NCBI GenBank assembly: GCA_022478985.1 | Contig: JAKSZP010017414.1 | Coordinates: forward strand, 1-64,000 | DNA: 64,000 bases | Reading direction: 5' to 3' | Origin: Massospora cicadina | Lineage: Eukaryota; Entomophthoromycota; Entomophthoromycetes; Entomophthorales; Entomophthoraceae | Shown here: one piece after another, positions 43,980 to 53,799 of the stretch | How the letters are laid out: the number at the start of each line of letters is the position of its first letter | How positions within the stretch are numbered: position 1 is the first letter of the stretch | Notes under the pieces: model-generated | Told to the model about the DNA's origin: nothing | Databases searched by the model: none | What the model saw: the letters and a program-made list of their open reading frames with translations, nothing else | Program-made: the position numbers and the translations under genes

Positions 43980-45874
43980 CAATTTATTTGAGGTACACCA
44001 ACCAGGGAACAGACAATACTGAATCACAACACCCAAAATGACAAAATAAAACTACTAACCAAGTGGGAAGCGGAGACCACTAACCCACCATGGCAGAGGG
44101 TGAGGAGGGGTTGAGGGTTGGTTTTCAGAAAGACCCGCCTTGATTGTGGGATGTTGGTTACAGTACCGGACCAGAGCAGAGAGCCAGGGCGTTGGGGCAT
44201 CCGCATAGTGGGGGTGGATGTCAGCGTAGTAAGAGTTTTCCACTTCCTCATCAAGATAATGATGGGAAAGTGATTCAACAAAAGCTGCGAGGAGAATTTT
44301 AGCTTCTTTGCGGGCTTCAGGAAGTTGGGTGAAAAGGGAGATACTGTGGCGGGTGATTTTGGCTGAGGGATTGAATGAAGCAAGCATTGCGACATTCATA
44401 ACAGCAACTTCAGCATCATTGAATAATTTCAAGATGTCACTGCAGGAAGATTCAGGGAAGTCGGGGGGGGAAGAAGAGGGTGGTCAGGCCATTTGGAGCT
44501 GAGCCACTGACTGGGCCACCGCGGTGCATAGCTTCAGGCACTGAGGAGAGGCCACCGAAGCTAAGGCGAGCTGGTGGTCACTTTGGAAGGGGTTGTATTG
44601 GGCAGAGGAGCGAAATGGTGAGGGGTAGGGGTTTCATTGAAGTCAGGAAGGAAAATTCTTCCTGACTATAATCAGCTTGGCAGAGAGGTTGACCTGTATG
44701 CTTACTAATGAGGACATTACCTGATTCGTCAGTCTCAGCCAATAGATCCCATGGATTTTGGTTCACTGGAAATAGTGGTGTTCAGATTTGGGTGGGTGGG
44801 ATTGGGTGAATGGGCGGCTGCTTGGGTGCCAATGGTGGTCCAAGCATTGCTCTGATTGGCTGGGGTGGATTTAGGTGGGAGAGTGAGGCTGGAGGTTTTG
44901 GGGGGCTGATTTTCCATGCAGGCCCACTGAACGAGATTGGAGGGTGGGAGGGGGCAGCAAGCACCCCATACTGAACCTTCAGAGGAAGGCTCAGAAGCTG
45001 CAGCAGCGGAATTGGCCTGAGGGCACGCTTTTTTTTGCATGGTCAAGGCCAAAGCAGAGGGAACAAATCTGCCTACCATTATCAACCCGAGCCCAAAAAA
45101 AAATGATCAGGCGCTGCAGCCACACTAGCGCGGGGTGGGATCTGTTGGGCTATGGCAGGGTGGTGTGGGTGATGGTGGCTGTTGCACGAGGAGCAGCAAG
45201 GCGCTCCGCACCAGATGGAATGGCAAAGATGAGGTTGGGCTGAGTGCCATAAGCCATAAGCCCCGCGACCAACTGGTCATACAAAACCTGGGGTGGGAGA
45301 TGGGATGGGAGATTTGCAAAGAATACCACCAGCGTGGTGTCTGAAGGGAGGCAAGTATGGGTTGTGGGAATGGGGGTATTTTATATAAATTAGAGGAGTT
45401 TGTGCTGCCGCTTCAGCATCTGCCTCAGATTGGAACCCAACGTCAAAGTAGCCCTTAAAGGGGCGGAAGTCTATAAAGCCAGCTGGCGCAAAGGCCGCAG
45501 TGGCTAGGTCAATAATTGCCTTATCAGCATATGGGAACAAACGCCCATAGTCCACTCTGAGGCAATGGCGAATGGCGGATCGAGGGAGGGCGAGAGGATG
45601 GGGGGCGAGAAGGGTGGACGCGCGCCAGGTGGAGCGCTAAGTCCCGTGGGGGGACAAAATGGCTGGAAGCAGTGGGCGGGCTGTTTGAGCCCATCTGAAC
45701 GCACTTGCCCATGGGGCGGAAAATGCTAGGCGGGGGTGCACCGCTGCCCCACACTGGGGTGGCAGGCGGCGGAGCCAAGGACATCAAAGAATAGGCTTGG
45801 GCAGACGGCTGTGGATAAATAAAACTTAAATTTAAAATCGCTCAAAAGTGACTTCAAGCGGTAAAAGAAAATGC
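43980..45874 (-). mobile_element. ORF1-only 'half-LINE', 1.9 kb, inserted in A4 ORF1
   Basis: It is flanked by a perfect 15-bp duplication, gactttgccaatttt (43965-43979 and 45875-45889), in otherwise continuous LINE-A ORF1 sequence. The minus-strand 5' end (GCATTTTCTTTTACCGC..., then CACTTTTG) resembles the LINE-B 5' end. The 3' end is CCTCAAATAAATTG. No endonuclease or RT motif is present. This looks like an internally deleted LINE relative that kept its ORF1 and 3' end and was mobilised in trans, comparable to mammalian HAL1. The duplication length supports target-primed insertion rather than LTR or DNA transposition. Confidence 0.82.
44024..45790 (-). pseudogene. Half-LINE ORF1-like protein, frameshifted
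   Basis: The minus strand encodes several overlapping pieces. An N-terminal Pro-rich part lies at 45787-45524. The next part (45555-45277) contains GYFDVGFQSEADAEAAAQ near 45440, resembling WLDLGFKSKIAADEAAA of LINE-B ORF1. A Ser/Pro/Asn-rich linker follows (45085-44735), then WDLLAETDESGN near 44740. The C-terminal part (44432-44055) contains LPEARKEAKILLAAFVESL near 44320 and has a natural-looking end. I found no CCHC knuckle in any frame. It is probably a nucleic-acid-binding ORF1 product in origin; the C-terminal part is unrecognised. Confidence 0.6.
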
Positions 45875-48800
45875 GACTTTGCCAATTTTGTTACATCTAC
45901 TATTTTTGCTAGTCTCCTTGGGTTTGTTTGCCAATGACTTCCAATTAGATTTAATATTCGCTTTCAGCTTGTCAGGCTTAGATTTTTATTTATTTTCTTC
46001 CTGAGTCCATTCCTTCTTGGGAGATTTCTTCAGGTTCGCCTTTTGCCATCTTTCCTCCTCGCAGATCGTCCATTCCACTTGGGATGGGCGTGGCTCTGTT
46101 GGTACAGGATCTATTCCTTAGTCCATTGTGTAAGATTCAGGGTTTAGATTTATGAATGTCTTGTCATTTGCTTCGGGTTGCTTGGCTGCTTCTTGTTCCC
46201 ATGCTTCCCTATATGCCAGGTCCAATTCTTGTTGTTGGCGTTTCATGTCCTCTATCTCTGTTAGGTTGCGTGGGATCCATTCTCTGGCTTTTGGGAAGGA
46301 GGAAAGTCTTGGTACTGACCTTGGTGACCCCCTGACGGGATCATATTTGTACTCCCAAATTGTTTTACCTTTGCAGTGATGGCATTGAGCCATTGTGTAA
46401 CTGGTCTGGTAACAGAACTGGCACACTTGTTTGGCATCTTCTTGTTTGACATATACTACCCTGTTTAGGCTGGGCAGGTGGATGAATTGGGGAAAAGCTA
46501 TTTTGTTCAGTTTCATCTAGGGTGCCAGTTTGTAAAGTGCTTCCACTGTCTGGGGGCAGAGGCACTTTGCGATGTAATCGCCGCTGACTTGCCAAAATTC
46601 CTGCACTTCACCATAGTATGACAACCCAGTCTGGATCGCTTTGTGCACCACTCCCATTTGTGGTCAGTCAGGAGGTTCTGGAAGGTTACCCACCTTGCTG
46701 TTTGGTTGGCGTATCTGGTCAGCTCCATTCACAGATTAATCCCCTTGTATTTGATGCCAAATTGAGGAGTTTATTGCGGTCCAATTCACCTGGAGTTGCT
46801 ATATTTATATACCCTCGTTTGGGTACCCAGTGGTAATCGAAGTCCCCTCCTACTAGGACTTCATTGAGTTCCTGATAAATTGACATTATCAGGTCAGACC
46901 ATTCCTCCTCCTCCACTAGTTGTAGGTGGATCCAGATAGAATCCTTTAGGTACAATTTTGGCGCCTGGTGGTCCATAAAGCCCCTGATGATCAACTGGTG
47001 GATGTACTCAAAGTGGCTTCCTGCACCATTCCAGGTGTTGTCGTTGGTATGTGCTGCCACTTCACTGTAGGACTTGGTTTTCGCGCTTGATTTGGGCACT
47101 TCAGCAGGGGTCTTCCCCTTCAAAATCCAGCTTACCGATTCATTGAGGCTAAATCCCCAATTGAGAAACACTTTGATGAATGCTGATACCACAGCGACTG
47201 ATACTTTTAGCCATTTGCGCTCTGATCTTGAGGTTTTTCCATTTGATGGCATCCATCGGTGAGAAACCCAGTCAGTGCCACTTTGGGTGGATTCTGGGCC
47301 ACACATTAGGTGTAGGTATTTTTGAAGGACCTCTAGCGTAACTGAGCTATGCTGGCACCAGTCCTTTACTGTGACACTGTTCCAGCCCCCATCTGTAAAT
47401 ATTTATTCCATGGCTTCTGGAACTCCCACCTCACTCCATTGGAATGCTTTGGAGGGGGTGAAACCTTTGTCAGTGTATGGAGCAGCTAGCGTTAGTTCTG
47501 AGAAGGGTTGCTTTCAATCCAGGATAGTTTCAATGCAGATCCCCACCTTGAGCCATTCTTGGCCCAGGTCTGGGGGTGTGACCCCTTTCATCGACGTTGC
47601 CACCTGTGGTAAAATCTTATTTTCCATCCACAGTTGGGCTAACTTTGGGGTGAACCCCACTGCATCCCATTCTGCAGCTTCAGCAATTTTTGCGATGCCA
47701 CACCATATTTTCCACATTTTGATAGGGAAGGGTTGGCCTTTATGGGTTTTGTGAATCAGTTTTGTCACCCCCAGCTCCGCCCATTCATGCGCTAGGTCAA
47801 TACTAGCCCCTGCTTGGAACCAGTATTTTATTTCCATTGGTGTGAATCCACTGGTGGACCAGTTGATACCCTCTTCTGCCGACCAATCCCATAATGGTCC
47901 TCACTTCACCACTTTTCTTTTGTCCAGCCCGCTTTCATCAGGTCTGATGCAGTGGCTGGTGGGATTTGGGTGTATGACCAGTTTAGGGCCTCGGTGGCCT
48001 TGAACCCAGCCATGATCCACAGTAGTGCCTCCTCTGGGGAGAACGTGGTATTATACCATTCCAGTGCTGTGTCTACTGGAATGGTGTGTTGGGCCCATTT
48101 GAGGGGCGGTCAAGACATTTGGGAATCATTTCACGTATTCAGCTAATTCTGTTGGGTTGAGGCTCAAGCTCCCAATGGCTTGAGCGGATCATGCTGTAAT
48201 ACCAGCCTTGTTATGCTCCATCACATTTAAAAAGGTCAATGTCAGCATCAATCTAGGCCTTTGCAGTCACCAGTTTTAAATCTTCATGAATTGCAGCCTT
48301 GATCACCTTGTTCTCCATGGGGAGTTTCATCCATTTCAGGGCATCTTCAGTCTGAACTCATGATGCCTTGAAGAGTACCGCCATTTTTATTGAGATTTGG
48401 ATATTGAGCCAGTGTTTGGCTACTCTGGCAGAAAACTTGTGGTCTCACCACATAGCTGCAATGGCTGGTTTGATATTTTTTGAAGACCCATTGAGTTTCC
48501 ATTGAATATGGGAACTGAAAGGCCTCCCATTGCTTGATTTCGCAAGCAGCCATGCTGTGGCATACTGGCATGTCTATCTGAATAGGGGTGTATTTCACCG
48601 AAGCCCTAGTTACCAACTTGACCACTGTCAGGGTTTAAGCCCCTTCCAGTAGCACTTTTAATTTTTTAGCTGAACTTTCCTGGGTGTCCAATCTTTCATA
48701 TTCAGTCCCTGATATAGCTCACCCCCATTAGGTTTGGTCCCCAATGGTTTGTATTGGTTTGGAAATTAGTTTTGTGCTAATCTAACTCCCTCCGTCAGCT

Positions 48801-49717
48801 TGAGGTTGTCATGCATTGTTCCTAATGGTCCATTCAGATTTGGATGTTGATTCTTGGTTGAGTTAAGCACATTTTGACATGAATTCATCGGGGATTGTGC
48901 CCAATGATGCATCAGAGATCATTCCTGATGATTTTCTCAGGTTGCCAGATCAATTTTGGTCAGGGACTGTTCTCTCCCTGAATGGGCCTTGTCAGAACTG
49001 GTGCCCAACTTCTCCTTTACTTGAATACTCTGAACATATTTGGTAAGTTTCTACATATCAGCAGAAAACCTTTTATGTTGTTGCCCTGTTGGTTTGGGTA
49101 GCTGATTTTTGTTGATCAAATCTGAGTCATTTTCAGATCCAGCCAATACTTCGTCTGGATTTTTGTCTTTTCCAAAAAATTGTTTTACCCTGTGAGGCCC
49201 CAATCCCCTCTACTGTTTGAGGTTTGGTGGGAAATATCCCCAACACTGCTGTTCTCAGCATTGGTCCTCGCTTCCTAAGGGTAACTCCTGTCATCTGGTT
49301 GTCAGCAGACACCAATCCTGGGGATTCAGCCCTGTTATCAGTACCTGTCGCAAGGGTTCCATGACCCTGTGATGCGTTCACATGTTTCATTGTCATTCAT
49401 GCCACCAAATTGTTATTTGATTTGCACGGGTTGTTCAGGCCTTCTCCATAATTAGGCATATGGGGCATAGGCCAGTGGGAAGTCCATCAGATGGTACGTC
49501 CATCTTGGCGTCCTTCATTATTATTTAATATTGGTGCAAGAAAACATCCGTTTCTATGTGCTTTGCACAGATGGGTGGATGACTTCCCTACAATTGGGTG
49601 GTTGGCCATGGATCACTGCTCTATAGTTGCAGTGTTCACTGGAAGTTGGATGCTCCATCAATTATTGTTCAGTTCACTTTTTGATTTAAAAAGTGAGGCT
49701 TTCAAGAGAGAAAAAGT

Positions 49718-49737
49718 ACCAACTACACCACAAAGAC
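49718..49737 (-). repeat. tRNA-Val 5' half at the A4 5' end
   Basis: The minus strand reads GTCTTTGTGGTGTAGTTGGT, tRNA-Val nucleotides 1-20, followed at once by ACTTTTTCTCTC, the LINE-A 5' end. With the tRNA-Val pseudogene at the A4 3' end (39700-39770) it brackets the whole copy with tRNA sequence. Confidence 0.8.
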
Positions 49738-49860
49738 TTGTAAGAAATTTCATTAAATTATAGTGCTAACAAAACTCATTCTCTCTTCAGTATGAAATTA
49801 AAGTACTTGGTCAGTCCTATATAGCATATGTATTGATGAGGTATATAAAATTAAAAAGCA
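49738..49860. other. Spacer between two tRNA-Val loci
   Basis: This is 123 bp of AT-rich sequence between a tRNA-Val pseudogene (49861-49934) and the next tRNA-Val half (49718-49737), all on the minus strand. It resembles the flank upstream of the half at 32535-32564, which implies that tandem tRNA-Val genes existed before the LINEs arrived. TTTTT on the minus strand (49857-49853), 3 nt past the tRNA end, is a good Pol III terminator. Confidence 0.6.
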
Positions 49861-49934
49861 TGTGTTTGTTCAGATTAAACTGGAGACCCTTCTGTGTGTT
49901 AAACAGATGTGATAACCAACTACACCACAAGGAC
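49861..49934 (-). tRNA. tRNA-Val(AAC), decayed but nearly complete
   Basis: On the minus strand it begins GTCCTTGTGGTGTAG. The anticodon stem is perfect, TCTGT/ACAGA, with a TTAACAC loop (anticodon AAC, Val). The D-arm matches the other copies. Lesions: an extra G in the variable region, a missing G in the T-loop (TTTAATC), CTGAA for CTGGA in the T-stem, and two mismatches between acceptor strands. A TTTTT terminator follows 3 nt downstream. The A-rich 3' end of LINE-A5 ends immediately upstream (AAAAAAACA, then GTCC). It was very likely once a real Pol III gene and is now a pseudogene. Confidence 0.78.
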
Positions 49935-50140
49935 TTGTTTTTTTACTTCATACTTTATTTAAAAGTAAATTAAAAGGAAAAGTAAGAGGTAAGTGCAGAA
50001 TACAGTTGATTCAGCTGAGGGTAAAGAACCAGGAAGTTGTGCCAATAGTTTCATAGCAACACTAATCATTGCTGGTTGGCGATTGCTATTGGTAGCCATA
50101 TTTCTAACATTGGCGGGCTTACAGGCCATATAATCTTTAG

Positions 50141-53100
50141 TTAAATTATTACTTCATCACATGCAATGAGCGATCTGACAGGAAAAGCCAAACGTGTGGC
50201 TTTATAATACTTGGCGATTATGCGCAAAAATCTTGAGATCTGTTGGAGCTGATTGGAAATAATCCAAATGGTCTTTAATACCAAACCTCTGTGATGGGGG
50301 TGCTCATTGCTCAAAACCTTGGCAACGAGCACACAGTGAATTACCCATACACAATAATGGTAAATGAAGGCTTTTAGTTGGATTGGGGCTGTTCTCACGG
50401 TTTTCTGCAAAAATAGGTCTTGTATTGGATGCATTTCCATTAGTAATTATTATCTAAGAGAATGTATTGCATAATGGACCAATCTTTTTTGAACATGGCA
50501 CTTTTATAGTATTAGTGGCTGATATCTACTTCTGGTTTAACCCATACAGGACATTCCTTGTGTGAGTAGTCCAGTCTGCTATGCTTACCAGATTTAATCA
50601 TGCAATGTAGGATCTGACAGATGACCAATTGTTGTATTGCCTTTACTAGTCAGAAGTTGATGCTTGAAATTAACTCCTTTGTTTGGTAGTTGATATCATG
50701 GCCTTTGGCTGCCCAGTCATTCAGAATTTAAGGTCAAACAGGTGGGTTGCATCTGGGTTTTGGAAGCGGATTCCCATATTCAATTTGGGGTCAATTTGTA
50801 ACAAATTTTTGTTTGTCTTAGCAGCATATTTGTGGGCGATTTGATTGCGCTCCTCTCAGTATGTTATAGAAATCATTACAGAATTATGAGCCTCAACATC
50901 ACCGTGGATTTGGTCAGCATCCTAATCTAATAGTTTGGATGACCAGCAGCCCAGCCGCACTGCCCAATTGAACAGTCATCAGTAATGTGGGGCGCCTTTT
51001 TTGGGGGGGCATTCACAGGTGGTCCGCCATCCATTTGTGCAATGATCATGAGGAGATTGGCTCCTGCAGGCCCTGGACTCTAGCCCAGTTCACATTTATG
51101 ATAGTGTCGAGCAGCACATATGCATCTGTGTTAACCTAAGGAATAATTTAGCCTAAATCTGCCAAGCGTGAGATTCAAAATCCAGAAGGCCCATGCCCCC
51201 TTTGCTCTTCAGTTTAAACAGTATCTATAGGGCTATTGGCACTGCTTTTTCCTTGAACCATAAAAAGGTGCAGAGCATTGTATTGGTATTCTATAGGTTT
51301 GGGATTATTGGCAGTACGTGGGAAACATACCATATCTTGGAGAAGACGAATATGTTGACAGCCAACTCTTTCTCCTTAAGGCATAGTCTTGCTAATTACT
51401 AGCATGCTATTTAGGCTGACAGACTCAATAGTACCTCTTGTTCTGTTTTCAGTATTGCTGGCCCTTTATCGTTAAAGAGTACCCTGAGGTATCAGACCAT
51501 CTGCAAGCTCTGAATCAGCGTTGTGCTGTCAGTGGGCTGAATTTTAGGATGCTGATCCTCATTACTAAGGTTATATAGGTTGATCTTCACATTTAATGCT
51601 AACTGGTATAGGTTCATAGGTTCCTTATTGCCCTGAAGGTTGGTCAGTGAACTAACACACACTATTGTATTGTCAGTGAAGGATAACATTTTCAATGGCA
51701 TTTAGTTAGGGTGGACTAGGACCCATAATTTCATGTCTGCTGCAGCCAATAAAACGTTCACTGCAAAGTTAAATAGAGTTGGTGAAATGGGATTATCTTA
51801 TTAGAGACCCTGCCCAACCAGGATATTGTTAGTTATGTTGTTGGTGATGATTACTCTGGTGATCAGGCCCAAGTACAGCATTGATATCATGATCTAAAAG
51901 ATTTTGAAATACCCACCACCTTTAGTGCCATGCGTAGGAAGGACCACACTACCCAATCATAGACTTTTTACATGTTGAGGAACATGCAATAGCCCTGATC
52001 GGTTCCCTGCATGTCCTGGAGCACATTTTGGACTGCACCAATGCTGTCCCAGATGCTTTAGCCCTTGATAAACCTGTTTTGGGCCTTATGCAGCATATAT
52101 GGTGCTGTTGCCATTAGCTGATTCAATAGGATGCGCATGAGCAGCTTATAGTTAGCTCTGGATAGAGCGATTGAGTGCCAGTTCTGGAGTTAGCGTTGGA
52201 GTCCCTTTTTGTACAAGAGTACAATTTGGGTCTCCTGGCCTTCCAGGGTTTGTTGTCCATTTTGCAGGCAGTAGCTGAATAATATTTGAGCTTTGGCACA
52301 ATGCGGTTGCAGAATGCGCTGTAAACTTCTGATGCACATGTTATTGGGATCCAGTGCTTTTATCCTCAACGATTCTTTTAGTGCTTATTTGACTTCATCA
52401 ATCAAGATGTCAGTGGACAAGCTATTGACATCTTCCAGTGTAAGGCTCTGAGTGCCAGCTTGGCCAGGCCAATCAGGGCTTCTGTTGCCATATTGCTCAT
52501 CTCTCATTGGTGGAATAGCTTACCATAGAATTGTTAATTTTGTGCTTGTCTGTTTCCAGATCCATTGTTACTTTCCCTTTTGTCATCTCTACCTCACATA
52601 TCCTAGCCTTAGTTCAGATTTCATTGAGGTGCACCAAGCCTTCTTTGGTCATTGTCCTCACTGAGCTCTGGTATTAATAGGTAGTATTAATCCATCATTC
52701 TAAGTCTTGTTTTCTACTAAGGCCCAATATTATTTATAAGTTGTTTGGTTTTGCTTAACCATTATTTGCTGTTCTGCCGGGCAAGTTTTAAACTATCCAG
52801 TGCATTTTTACGTTGCTTCCAGCAGCAGTTAGCTTATAGATAGTTGCTTTCTTGAACTTCATGCTATTATTACTAATTTTCTCTTTAATATGGACCTATA
52901 TTTCCAGAGGATCTATCTCTAGGTGTCAATACAGATATGTGACCAGTCAATCAAGGCCCACTTTTAAGTCTAGCGCCACTCCCCATCCCTCAGAGTGGAT
53001 GGTGCCAAGTACCATTCCCAGTTCCTCAGGGGTTCATCCAAATCAAATTTCACATGGACAATCATGTGGTTGCTCATGGCATTTATACTGACCTTGCTGT

Positions 53101-53768
53101 TGGACATCAGCAGCTTAAGATTGGATGACACCAGTATGTAATCCAGGAGTAAACCAGACTGTGGGGATCTTGCAGAGTCATATGACCATCACATTAGGTT
53201 GATTAGATCGTCATCCTCCTCATTGATTGTGAGGCACATCCTCAATTTGACTAGGAATTCTAGAATCTCATTGGCCTTTTGATTGGGACTTTCACTTGTT
53301 GGGAATGTATCCTAACTTGCATTCATCTAATAGTTCAGGTCTCCTGCTATAAATATTGTCACTTTAGTTAGTACTTCTGATAGAATTTCCAAAAAATTTG
53401 GTTTTTGCAGGGCTTTGGTGAAGTTTAGACAGCCAACACATGAAGGCTCTTGCCAGTTTCCTTATTTGTAGTGGTCACTGTTAAGATCCTTCCAGCATGA
53501 GTTTCCTCTATGAATACCAGGTCTATTATCTTGTTCAGTGTGACAATTTTTACATGATCCATCCAGAGGGCTTGACAGCCTATTTGGTGGGACCACGGGT
53601 GTTCATCAAATTGCAGTTCAAGCTTTGCACCATCTCCTTTTGGTTAACTGCTTGTGCTTACAATATTAAAATTAGGTCTATATTATTATTTGTTTTGAAG
53701 TGGTAAATCTTCTGCCTTCTCATTTATATGCTCAGCATCCCCCAAGCATTTGTAGTCATAATCTTCAT
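50141..53768 (-). pseudogene. LINE-A5 ORF2, broken
   Basis: The start is near the ATG at 53768 and a stop near 50141. The C-terminal 99-codon stretch (50440-50141) with FIYHYCVWVIHC is the best-preserved version of that region. The RT core is poor: FTDNT near 51680 stands in place of FADD. The zinc finger lies near 50550-50480. The endonuclease remnants SNQ/SDH-equivalent and LDYILVSS-equivalent (53060-53140) are frameshifted. Compared with A4 there are more indels. Confidence 0.75.
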
Positions 53769-53799
53769 TTCCAGCTTCCCGACCTACAGGTATGAGGTT

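Larger units (their letters stand above)
43700..49396 (-). pseudogene. LINE-A4 ORF1, split by the half-LINE
   Basis: The start is near the ATG at 49396. In order: GIFPTKPQ near 49220; KWEAFQFPYS near 48530; ATEALNWSYTQIPP-type text near 47970; GWGSHRWMPSNGKTSRSER-type text near 47250; PGELDRNKLLNLASNT near 46790; TRYANQTARWVTFQNLLTD near 46710; and YVKQEDAKQVCQFCYQTS near 46450 with CHHC following. In the knuckle here His is replaced by Tyr (CQFCYQTSYTMAQC), whereas A2 keeps TSHTMAQC. An acidic/amphipathic stretch (DLAYREAWEQEAA near 46200) and a Lys-rich tail follow. The tail is cut by the half-LINE. Confidence 0.78.
39771..49717 (-). mobile_element. LINE-A copy A4, full length, best-preserved LINE-A
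   Basis: The 3' end (A-rich on the minus strand) meets a tRNA-Val pseudogene at 39770, and the 5' end meets a 20-nt tRNA-Val half at 49718. Removing the half-LINE and one duplication (1910 bp) leaves about 8.04 kb. A4 keeps the longest coherent stretches of ORF1 and ORF2 and is the best reference copy. The matching tRNA sequence at both ends is the clearest evidence that the target duplication is the 5' half of tRNA-Val. Confidence 0.92.

Noticed and set aside
44024..45790. A host gene on the minus strand
   Set aside because: It is bracketed by a perfect 15-bp duplication inside LINE-A ORF1 and its middle resembles LINE-B ORF1, so it is a mobile element.
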